From CAVWDU01 sp963753815 (lineage in GTDB: Bacteria; Pseudomonadota; Gammaproteobacteria; Pseudomonadales; Halieaceae): DNA of 64,000 bases. This document shows positions 36,903 through 44,118 of this stretch, piece by piece. Positions within the stretch are counted from its first letter, which is position 1; the number at the start of each line of letters is the position of its first letter. The translations under genes were made by a program, and so were the position numbers. Under the pieces are notes generated by a model. The model made no database searches. It saw only the letters and a program-made list of their open reading frames with translations, and was not told the origin of the DNA. The stretch covers positions 1,312,001 through 1,376,000 of the forward strand of contig CAVWDU010000004.1 in assembly GCA_963753815.1 (NCBI GenBank). Direction: 5' to 3'.

Positions 36903-37400
36903 CTAGACCGCTTGTCCGCGTCGTGTTGACGCAGCAGCATCCGTGCCTGCGGCCTCGCGACGACGACGCGGCCGCCTGCCGCAGAGGAACGAACGACCGG
37001 GATCGACCACGTAGCGGCCACGGATGGCCGTACGCCCCAGCAGCATCCGGAATTTCATCGTATCGCGATCGGTCAGCGTGACTTCAACCCCCTGCCGCAC
37101 ACCGGCAATTTCGATGGTCGTACTGATGACGTAGCGAAGCTCTTCGTGCCCGCCGGAATCTCTCACCATGCGCTGATCCAGGACAGCGGCTTCACAGGTC
37201 ACCTCCTGCTCGCTGGACCCCTGCTCCGGGTGTATACCGAACCGCACCCAGGCCTTGCCATCGCGTTCGAACGCCTCCACCCAGAACGCATGCAGCGAAC
37301 TGGTGCGGGCGCCGGTGTCCACCTTGGCCTTGATGAGCGGAAGGCCCAGATCGGGAAACCCAATCCACTCCCGCCATCCCAGTGTTGTCATTTCCGACAT
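36903..37400 (-). CDS. RimB-like retropepsin (ATP-dependent zinc protease family)
   Basis: 165 aa from the ATG at 37400; a longer open frame upstream looks non-coding. The aspartic-protease signature is KVDTGARTSSLHA, and the second conserved part is RMLLGRTAIRGRYVVDP. This is the family annotated as ATP-dependent zinc protease, which includes RimB, encoded next to rimK in Pseudomonas and able to modulate RimK-dependent glutamylation. The C-terminal tail is Arg-rich (GRRPRRRREAAG). It is the first gene of a leftward unit with the AspA-like hydrolase and the antiporter. Confidence 0.85.
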   Translation of the reverse strand: MSEMTTLGWREWIGFPDLGLPLIKAKVDTGARTSSLHAFWVEAFERDGKAWVRFGIHPEQGSSEQEVTCEAAVLDQRMVRDSGGHEELRYVISTTIEIAGVRQGVEVTLTDRDTMKFRMLLGRTAIRGRYVVDPGRSFLCGRRPRRRREAAGTDAAASTRRGQAV

Positions 37401-37775
37401 TGCGCTGCCTCTGATCGCGCCGCGAACCGCCGTGCGGCGGGGATTGGCGTATGAACTGCAGTGGGCGCGAGATTCAACCGATCCGTCCAGGTACACACCG
37501 CGCCGAGAACGCGCCCGGGTCTTGTTCAGCCCCGGACCGCTTTGCGAGTATAGCACCACGGCCGCCCCATCCAGGTTTCCACGCCTATCCGCTTCTCCGC
37601 TTCCTCGCAACGCGCACCCGGGCCCATGAAAACGCTCGTCCATCCGGTGTCGGGGCAAGCTCCGTCGCGATGGCTACAGCCCCTCGATAAGCGGGGACTT
37701 TTCGGCTATCTTAACGCCGGTGCTCGCGGATGTGCAGTTACGCAAGTACGGCCCCCGATAAGAGGAAGCAGGTAA
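37401..37775. other. 375-bp divergent intergenic region
   Basis: No gene is seen. It lies between the divergent RimB-like gene and PQQ-dehydrogenase gene and must hold both promoters. A good ribosome site (AGAGGAAGCAGG) precedes the dehydrogenase ATG. I found no clear palindrome or hairpin. Confidence 0.6.
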
Positions 37776-39911
37776 ATGCAGCAACGGATCACAGACCGCG
37801 CGGCAACCGGTGTCGCACTGGCTCTCGCCATCAGCGTCGCAAGCACTCTCGCCGGCGCTGCGACCGTGGACAGCAAACGCCTGAGCGCGGCTGACGGGGA
37901 ACCCGGCAGCTGGATGAGCCACGGCCGGACCTACGGCGAAGAGCGTTTTTCACCGCTCGAGTCGATCACCGATGAAAACGTCAACAAGCTTGGACTCGCC
38001 TGGAGCCACAAATACGAGCTCGACCGCGTGGTCGAGGCGACACCGATCGTGGTGGACGGTGTGCTGTACACCACCGGCGCCTACAGCATGGTGTACGCCC
38101 TCGACGCGAAGACCGGCAAACAACTCTGGAAATACGACCCGGAGGTGTGGCGTGGCATCCAGGGCCGGGGTTGCTGCGACGCGGCAAACCGGGGCGTTGC
38201 GGTCTGGGGCGGCAAAGTCTTCCTGGGGGCCTATGACGGGCGCCTGGAGGCACTGGATGCCAAAACCGGCGAAAAAATCTGGTCGGTGGAGACCCGCATA
38301 GACACGGAGCGCAACTACACCATCTCGGGCGCCCCCCGCGTGGTCAAGGGCAAGGTGATCATCGGCAATGGCGGCGCCGAATTCGGCGTGCGCGGCTATA
38401 TCACGGCCTACGACGCGGACACCGGCAAGCAGGCCTGGCGCTTCTTCACCGTACCGGGCGACCCGGCCAAGGGCGACGAAACCGACACCATCACCATGAT
38501 CCGCAAGACCTGGCATGGCGACCAGTACTGGGTACAGGGCGGCGGCGGCACCGTGTGGGATTCCATGGCTTACGACCCGGAGCTCGATCTGCTCTACATC
38601 GGCGTGGGCAACGGCTCACTGTGGAATTACAAGCTGCGTTCGGAGGCCAAGGGTGACAACCTGTTCGTGTCCTCCATCGTGGCCCTGCGCCCGGACAACG
38701 GGGAGTACGTGTGGCATTACCAGACCACGCCGGGCGACGCCTGGGACTTTACCGCCACCCAGCACATCATCGTCACCGAACTGCCACTTGACGGCAAACC
38801 CCGCAAGGTAGTGATGCAGGCGCCCAAGAACGGTTTCTTCTATGTCCTGGACGCCGCCACCGGTGAGTTCATCTCGGCCGAGAAATTCGGCCAGGTCACC
38901 TGGGCCAAGGGCGTAGATCCGAAGACCGGGCGGCCTATCGTCGATACCGAGGTGGCCGATTACTGGACGAAAGGTGAACCCAAGATTGTGATGCCAGGAT
39001 CACAGGGCGCGCATAACTGGCCGCCGATGAGCTTCAACCCGGATACGGGCCTGGTGTACATTCCCCAGCAGGTGACTCTCGAACATTTCAACCCGCTGCA
39101 AAAAGCCGAGCCCATCAAAACGGGAGTACCCAACATCGGCATGGTCACGCCGGTCGTTCCGGAAACCCAGGAACAGATCGCCGAGCTTGCCCAACTCTAC
39201 CGGGGCAACCTGGTGGCCTGGGACCCCGTCAAACAGGAGGCGCGCTGGACCCGGCCCTACAATCATATTCACAACAGCGGCACGCTCAGCACGGGGGGTA
39301 ACCTGGTTTTCCAGGGCACCGCTGACGGGCGGGTTGTCGCTTACAGTGCCGATCGCGGCGAAAAACTCTGGGAGCAGGAAGTCTCCAGCGGTGTCGTCGC
39401 CGGCCCCGTGAGCTACGAGGTCGACGGCGAGCAGTATGTCGCCTTCAACGTCGGCTGGGGGGGCGCATTTGCGATCACCTTCGGCGCGCTGTCACAGCTG
39501 ACCAATGTGGTGCCCGACTCCCGTCTTTACGTGTTCAAACTGGACGGTAAGGCGGAGATGCCCAAGGTCAGCCGCCGGACGATGACGCCACCCTCGCCCC
39601 CGGAAATGACCGCGAGCACCGAGACCCTGGCGACGGGCAAGGAACTGTTCAACATGCATTGTGGCCTCTGTCACGGCCTCTCCGCCATCGGATCAGGTAT
39701 CCTCCCCGACCTCCGTTACCTGTCTGCGGAACAGCACGAGCTGTTCATGCCCACGGTATACGGTGGTCTGCGCTCACACCTCGGCATGCCGCCGTTTGGC
39801 AATATCCTCGCGCAGGAGGACGTGGACGCCATCCACCAGTACATCATCAAGCGTAGCCATGAACTGCGTAATGAGATGCAGGCGGAGCAAACCGCGGCTA
39901 CAGACCCTTAG
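37776..39911 (+). CDS. PQQ-dependent quinohemoprotein alcohol dehydrogenase
   Basis: 711 aa. A signal peptide (VALALAISVASTLAGA) precedes an eight-bladed propeller with tryptophan-docking repeats (ALDAKTGKQLWKYDP, ALDAKTGEKIWSVET, AYDADTGKQAWRF). The vicinal disulfide GRGCCDAAN near residue 130 and the catalytic Asp in GDAWDFTATQ near residue 321 identify an ethanol/alcohol dehydrogenase. Two residues after that Asp is Thr, not Asp, so a calcium rather than lanthanide cofactor is expected. The C-terminal cytochrome domain has CGLCHG near residue 628 and a distal Met (LGMPPFG). It oxidises alcohols in the periplasm, perhaps those made by CYP153. Confidence 0.92.
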   Translation: MQQRITDRAATGVALALAISVASTLAGAATVDSKRLSAADGEPGSWMSHGRTYGEERFSPLESITDENVNKLGLAWSHKYELDRVVEATPIVVDGVLYTTGAYSMVYALDAKTGKQLWKYDPEVWRGIQGRGCCDAANRGVAVWGGKVFLGAYDGRLEALDAKTGEKIWSVETRIDTERNYTISGAPRVVKGKVIIGNGGAEFGVRGYITAYDADTGKQAWRFFTVPGDPAKGDETDTITMIRKTWHGDQYWVQGGGGTVWDSMAYDPELDLLYIGVGNGSLWNYKLRSEAKGDNLFVSSIVALRPDNGEYVWHYQTTPGDAWDFTATQHIIVTELPLDGKPRKVVMQAPKNGFFYVLDAATGEFISAEKFGQVTWAKGVDPKTGRPIVDTEVADYWTKGEPKIVMPGSQGAHNWPPMSFNPDTGLVYIPQQVTLEHFNPLQKAEPIKTGVPNIGMVTPVVPETQEQIAELAQLYRGNLVAWDPVKQEARWTRPYNHIHNSGTLSTGGNLVFQGTADGRVVAYSADRGEKLWEQEVSSGVVAGPVSYEVDGEQYVAFNVGWGGAFAITFGALSQLTNVVPDSRLYVFKLDGKAEMPKVSRRTMTPPSPPEMTASTETLATGKELFNMHCGLCHGLSAIGSGILPDLRYLSAEQHELFMPTVYGGLRSHLGMPPFGNILAQEDVDAIHQYIIKRSHELRNEMQAEQTAATDP

Positions 39912-39938
39912 CAGCCTGTGACTTGTTCAACAGGCTGC
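39911..39938 (+). terminator. Stem-loop after PQQ dehydrogenase
   Basis: A 9-bp perfect stem GCAGCCTGT/ACAGGCTGC with a 10-nt loop begins at the last base of the stop codon. There is no T-run, so termination efficiency is uncertain; it could instead stabilise the mRNA end. Confidence 0.5.
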
Positions 39939-39975
39939 CAGCGCCTGGCGGTTCCGCCCGGATAACCGCGGCCCT

Positions 39976-40569
39976 TCAGCGCTCGGGTGCGTCACGCCCG
40001 GTATTGCCAGGAAGTAACCGGCCGCGCACGTAGTGCCGGTAGTATCCCACCAGGTTGCTGCCGAGAAAAAACAACTCGAGGAATACACCTGCCGGCGTAA
40101 ACACCAGCAGGTTGTGCGCGATCATGAGCAGCGTCGAGACCATCAACAACTGGCGAAATCGCCTGTCCGACGACTGGAAGGCACCGATCGTACTGAACGA
40201 GGACGACAGCGTGACCAGCACCGTCGGCACACCGGCCCAGGACAGCGCCGCCGCAACGACGATCAGGGAGAGAAAAAACACGACAAGCCAGCGGGCGCGG
40301 GAGACGATAGCGACCAGGAAACGCACTGTCGCAATCATGGCAATGAGCGCCGCGGTGTACGCGCCAAGCAGCCAGAAATGGGCCGCAATCAGCAGTGCCG
40401 CGGCACTCAGGCAAACCAGCACCCGACGCTTTTCCCTGAACTGGAACGAGGCCAGGTCGAAACAGAATGCAATGCCAATCAGGCACTGGGACAGGTAAAA
40501 ACTGTCGACGGTAGCAGCCTCCCTTGCAGGCACTGGTGACGCAGTACCACCATAACTGCATCTCCGCAC
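39976..40569 (-). CDS. YgjV-family inner-membrane protein
   Basis: 197 aa from a GTG start, with about five hydrophobic segments (LSQCLIGIAFCFDLASFQFRE, LVCLSAAALLIAAHFWLLG, FFLSLIVVAAALSW, LLMVSTLLMIAHNLLVF, FLELFFLGSNLVGYYRHY). The spacing and the HFWLLG and NLVGYYRHY motifs resemble the uncharacterised YgjV family. The start is uncertain because the first ~20 residues are not family-like. The function is unknown. It is convergent with the PQQ dehydrogenase. Confidence 0.7.
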   Translation of the reverse strand: MRRCSYGGTASPVPAREAATVDSFYLSQCLIGIAFCFDLASFQFREKRRVLVCLSAAALLIAAHFWLLGAYTAALIAMIATVRFLVAIVSRARWLVVFFLSLIVVAAALSWAGVPTVLVTLSSSFSTIGAFQSSDRRFRQLLMVSTLLMIAHNLLVFTPAGVFLELFFLGSNLVGYYRHYVRGRLLPGNTGRDAPER

Positions 40570-40789
40570 AGGCGGGTCCCGATATTGGCTGACCTGGCCG
40601 GTCAGAACTGATCAGGCCGGATCACACAAGCGGTCGCCAGACCCGCATCCGCTTCAAAAGCGGCCTGACATTCTATACCATCGCAGGACGCCAGCGCTCT
40701 GCGCGTACCGGCACCGACGCCCACTGGCCGGTGTGCGAACGCCTCCAACCGGGGGCGCGGGGAGCGACCTTCCTACTGCGGGAATATGC

Positions 40790-41866
40790 ATGCAAAAGAG
40801 CCCGGACCGATCATCCGCCAAGAACCGCGGCGTGGAGGATACACTGATTATCGCCGCGGCGCTGATCATTGTGCTCACCGGCGCCAAGCTGGCCGCGGAC
40901 CTGCTCATGCCCTTGCTGCTGGCGCTGTTCATCGCCGTAATCTGCAGCGCACCGCTGAGTGCACTCGTGCGCCGGGGTGTGCCCGTGTGGGCCGCGGCCG
41001 CGATCGTCGGCGTGGCGGTGGTCGCAGTGATGGTTACCGTACTGGTCCTGATCGACGCGACCGCCGAGGAGTTTCTGGAGACCCTGCCCGTTTACCAGGC
41101 AGAGTTCAGCCAGCTGACGGAGAGATGGGTCGCCTGGCTGGGCGATCACGGCGTCGAGATCAGCCATGACTGGCTCTCACATGCCATCGACCCGGGCGCC
41201 GCGATGTCCTTTTTCGGGGGCTTCCTGACAGGCATGGGCGATACCCTGGGCAGCATGGTGCTTATCATCTTCACCGTCTTCTTTCTTCTCGCCGACGCCC
41301 CTTCGTTTCAGCGCAAACTGGCGTTTTCTCGAAACGCGCGCTCGAAGAATACACTCACTGCCCTGCGGGACCTGTCGGCCGATATGAACGGCTATGTGGC
41401 TACCAAGACCGTCGTCAGCCTGGTCACGGGCGCGCTGGTCTGGGCCGGACTGTGGTTGATCGATGTCCGCTTCTCGATGCTGTGGGGCTTCCTCGCTTTC
41501 TTCCTCAATTTCGTGCCCAACATCGGCTCGGTACTGGCCGCGATACCGCCGATCCTGCTGTCGATTCTGGACGGTGACCACGCCGCGACAGTGATGATTG
41601 CCGGGCTGTACCTGAGCATCAACATTATCATCGGCAACCTGATCGAGCCGAGAATCATGGGTCAGCGTCTCGGCCTGTCCACGCTGGCCGTGTTCCTGTC
41701 CCTCTTGTTCTGGGGCTGGATGTTCGACCACATCGGCATGCTGCTGTCCGTACCCCTTACCATGGTGATCAAGTTCCTGGCGCTGCAACATCCGAGCACC
41801 ATCTGGTTCGCGGTGCTGATCTCCAATCTGCCGGACGCGGAAAAACGGGTCAAGACCCTGGCGTAG
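40790..41866 (+). CDS. AI-2E-family (PerM/YdiK-type) transporter
   Basis: 358 aa from the ATG at 40790 (an in-frame ATG 57 bp upstream is possible). It has seven to eight membrane segments: the N-terminal pair LIIAAALIIVLTGAKLAAD and LLMPLLLALFIAVICSA, a soluble loop, and the C-terminal conserved block LWGFLAFFLNFVPNIGSVLAAIPP...NLIEPRIMGQRLGLSTL. Members export autoinducer-2 or act as Na+/H+ antiporters or general permeases. Nothing nearby narrows the substrate. Confidence 0.87.
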   Translation: MQKSPDRSSAKNRGVEDTLIIAAALIIVLTGAKLAADLLMPLLLALFIAVICSAPLSALVRRGVPVWAAAAIVGVAVVAVMVTVLVLIDATAEEFLETLPVYQAEFSQLTERWVAWLGDHGVEISHDWLSHAIDPGAAMSFFGGFLTGMGDTLGSMVLIIFTVFFLLADAPSFQRKLAFSRNARSKNTLTALRDLSADMNGYVATKTVVSLVTGALVWAGLWLIDVRFSMLWGFLAFFLNFVPNIGSVLAAIPPILLSILDGDHAATVMIAGLYLSINIIIGNLIEPRIMGQRLGLSTLAVFLSLLFWGWMFDHIGMLLSVPLTMVIKFLALQHPSTIWFAVLISNLPDAEKRVKTLA

Positions 41867-42012
41867 CCGCCGCGAGGGCGCGCAACGGCTGCTATAGATG
41901 AACGGGCGCGCCGACGTTGAGGCGGGAAGGCAATCCTTAACACAGGCAGTGTGCGCGCCGACGCTGAATGTGCTTAAATCGAATGGGCATCATTCAACAC
42001 TACACGGAGTAA

Positions 42013-42345
42013 ATGACAATGACCGATTTCAATTCGGCGAACACCGCTGCCAAGGCGGATTTCGCCAATCAACCGTCTCCGGAAGCCGCTACCACGGCCC
42101 GGGTGGCTGAAGCGGCACATGCCGCTGTCGATATCGCCGCGGCCAATCTCGCCCAGGCTGAGGAGGCGCTCAGAGAAGCGCGGCGAGCGGCCGGCATCAC
42201 GGTCACCGAAAAGGCGCACCAGGCACAGGAAGCGACCGAAGAGTCGCTCCATGCCATCACTGAGTACATTCAGGCCAACCCGCTGCGTGCGGTGGGTATC
42301 GCCGCGGCGGCGGGGTTCCTGACCTCCATCCTGCTGAGAAAATGA
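42013..42345 (+). CDS. DUF883-family (ElaB/YqjD-type) membrane-anchored protein
   Basis: 110 aa. A long Ala/Glu-rich helical region (residues ~25-85) is followed by the family's conserved ending YIQANPLRAVGIAAAAGFLTSILLRK, which is a C-terminal membrane anchor. E. coli YqjD is an inner-membrane protein that binds ribosomes in stationary phase. Here the YqjE-like and YqjK-like genes follow with short overlaps, as in E. coli yqjDEK. The start may be this ATG or the second one 6 bp later. Confidence 0.85.
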   Translation: MTMTDFNSANTAAKADFANQPSPEAATTARVAEAAHAAVDIAAANLAQAEEALREARRAAGITVTEKAHQAQEATEESLHAITEYIQANPLRAVGIAAAAGFLTSILLRK

Positions 42346-42824
42346 CCGCGGCGCCAGACGCTCCGGAGCCCGGCGAGTCACCCCCAGGGAACCCGGATGC
42401 CACCAGGCAGCAGACTGCGGCGGGCGAGGAAGACGCCAGCCTGGGTGCAGTCCTGGCTGACGTGCGCAGCCTGTGGTCCGAGAGCGCGGCGCAGGCCCGG
42501 GGCGTTGGCGAACTCGCCCTCCTGGAGCTCGACCTGGCGGTTACCTCCCTGCGGCGCATGCTATGGGCCACACTGGTCCTCGCCGGTCTGGCTCTGTCCA
42601 CCTGGCTGTGTCTGCTCGCTGTCATCGTTGCTGTTATCGTCGCGTTTGACGCCCCCCTGCCAGCGGCATTTCTGGTCGCTGCCGTGATCAACGGCGCCGC
42701 CGCCGTCGGCCTGGTGGTGTTTATTCGCTCGCTGGCGCGCGATGTCCAGTTTCGAGCGCTGCGCACCTATCTATCGGAGCAGAAACGTGAACAACCCACT
42801 GAGCCGACTCAACAGGCAGCGTAG
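42342..42824 (+). CDS. YqjE-like phage-holin-family membrane protein
   Basis: 160 aa. After a polar N-terminus (~45 residues) comes a helix of Gly-Glu-Leu-Ala type (ARGVGELALLELDLAVTSLRRML), then two membrane segments (TLVLAGLALSTWLCLLAVIVAVIV; AAFLVAAVINGAAAVGLVVFI), as in YqjE/DUF1469. Its start overlaps the DUF883 stop (ATGA). The function of this family is not established. Confidence 0.75.
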   Translation: MTAAPDAPEPGESPPGNPDATRQQTAAGEEDASLGAVLADVRSLWSESAAQARGVGELALLELDLAVTSLRRMLWATLVLAGLALSTWLCLLAVIVAVIVAFDAPLPAAFLVAAVINGAAAVGLVVFIRSLARDVQFRALRTYLSEQKREQPTEPTQQAA

Positions 42825-43140
42825 CGCCGTCGAGGCGAGCCGCCGGGCACTGCTCCAGCGGCGGCAGCGAATCGCCGATACCCGCGCTCACCTGAAGTCG
42901 ACCTGCGCCTGTCTGTGCGCACAGCCCTCGACCCTCGCGGTGGCGTTTGCTGTCGGCGGTGTCATCGGGGTAACGTCGACGCGCGTCGACCATACACCCT
43001 CCACGAGGGGGTCGGATGCGGAGGCCTCCCACCTCGCAGCGACCTCCGTCTGGACGACCTTCGGCGCCCTGGCGATCAACCTTGCCACCCGCTACGCCAC
43101 CAGCCGCGCGATGACCTCGTTGTTTTCCGGCGACAGGTAA
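42787..43140 (+). CDS. YqjK-like small membrane protein
   Basis: 117 aa from a GTG at 42787 that overlaps the YqjE-like gene by 38 bp. The N-terminus RLNRQRSAVEASRRALLQRRQRI resembles the basic coiled N-terminus of YqjK. Two hydrophobic stretches follow (TLAVAFAVGGVIGVTS and VWTTFGALAINLATRYA). An alternative start at 42742 in the same frame would overlap more. Assignment rests on gene order and general features. Confidence 0.6.
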   Translation: MNNPLSRLNRQRSAVEASRRALLQRRQRIADTRAHLKSTCACLCAQPSTLAVAFAVGGVIGVTSTRVDHTPSTRGSDAEASHLAATSVWTTFGALAINLATRYATSRAMTSLFSGDR

Positions 43141-43311
43141 GTAGTGCGCGATCGGCTCTTGCTTACTCTTCGTGCCTATTCGGCCGACTGCAGGCAGGTT
43201 GATGTATGAGCCCCGGACACTGTATGCACACCGGGGAACGCGCGTGTACTATTCACAGGCGATGCTCGCTGCAACTACTGCGGGTGGGAAGGAAATTGTT
43301 GGAAAGGAATT

Positions 43312-43388
43312 TGGTCGGGACGGCAGGATTTGAACCTGCGACCACTACACCCCCAGTGTAGTGCGCTACCAGACTGCGCTACGCCCCG
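43312..43388 (-). tRNA. tRNA-Pro (anticodon GGG)
   Basis: 77 nt on the minus strand including an encoded CCA. Acceptor arms are CGGGGCG and CGTCCCG with A73. The anticodon stem CTACA/TGTAG closes the loop CTGGGGG, giving anticodon GGG. The T-loop is GGTTCAAATCC. It lies downstream of the MerR gene's end and is antisense to the preceding genes. Confidence 0.95.
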
Positions 43389-43448
43389 AGAAGGCACTGC
43401 CGATCGGCAAGGCGGCATTATACGCAATGCCTCCGGCGATACAAATGC

Positions 43449-43823
43449 CTATTTGCTGCCGCCTTCCCCGCCACCGAGCACGTCGAGCACGTCTTCCAGT
43501 TCCTCGATCGTTTCCTTGATCAACGCCTGCAACTGGGCGGGGCCCAGTCCCCCATCCTCGTCGGTCATGCGCTGCCGCGCACCTCCGATGGTATAGCCCT
43601 GTTCGTACAGGAGGCTGCGGATCTGGCGGATGGTGAGTACGTCGTCACGCTGGTAGTAGCGCCGGTTACCCCGACGCTTGACGGGCTTGAGTTGGGGAAA
43701 CTCCTGTTCCCAGTAACGCAGGACGTGCGGTTTTACTGCACAGAGTTCGCTGACTTCCCCGATGGTGAAGTAGCGCTTTCCAGGGATCGCAGGCAGCTCA
43801 TTATTGTTGCTCGGTTCCAGCAT
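43449..43823 (-). CDS. MerR-family transcriptional regulator (ihfA-linked)
   Basis: 124 aa. The N-terminal winged HTH is YFTIGEVSELCAVKPHVLRYWEQEFPQL, then RRGNRRYYQRDDV and a short C-terminal helix (IKETIEELEDVLDVL). There are no cysteines for metal binding in the C-terminus. It is the small MerR gene that often follows ihfA in gammaproteobacteria. It overlaps ihfA by 23 bp. The target is unknown. Confidence 0.9.
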   Translation of the reverse strand: MLEPSNNNELPAIPGKRYFTIGEVSELCAVKPHVLRYWEQEFPQLKPVKRRGNRRYYQRDDVLTIRQIRSLLYEQGYTIGGARQRMTDEDGGLGPAQLQALIKETIEELEDVLDVLGGGEGGSK

Positions 43824-44106
43824 ATTCTTCTACTCGTGCCTTCAATTTCTGGCCAGGCCGAAAAGTCACCACGCGGCGGGCAGAGATCGGAATTTCCTCC
43901 CCGGTCTTCGGGTTCCGCCCGGGGCGCTGACTCTTGTCCCGCAGGTCGAAGTTACCAAAGCCCGAAAGTTTGACCTGCTCATTGACTTCCAGGGAGGCGC
44001 GAACCTCTTCGAAAAACAGTTCGACGATTTCCTTGGCCTCGCGCTTGTTGAGTCCCAACTCTTCAAACAGGCGATCCGCCATCTCTGATTTGGTCAGCGC
44101 GGGCAT
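43801..44106 (-). CDS. ihfA: Integration host factor subunit alpha
   Basis: 101 aa, usual length. It has the HU/IHF fold: ALTKSEMADRLFEELGLNKREAKEIVELFFEEVR, VKLSGFGNFDLRDK, RPGRNPKTGEEIPISARRVVTFRPGQKLK. The conserved Pro in the DNA-intercalating arm (GRNPKTGE) is present. With IhfB it bends DNA at specific sites and supports recombination, replication and sigma-54 promoters. It follows pheT after 12 bp, the standard order. Confidence 0.97.
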   Translation of the reverse strand: MPALTKSEMADRLFEELGLNKREAKEIVELFFEEVRASLEVNEQVKLSGFGNFDLRDKSQRPGRNPKTGEEIPISARRVVTFRPGQKLKARVEEYAGTEQQ

Positions 44107-44118
44107 GGTGACAACTAT

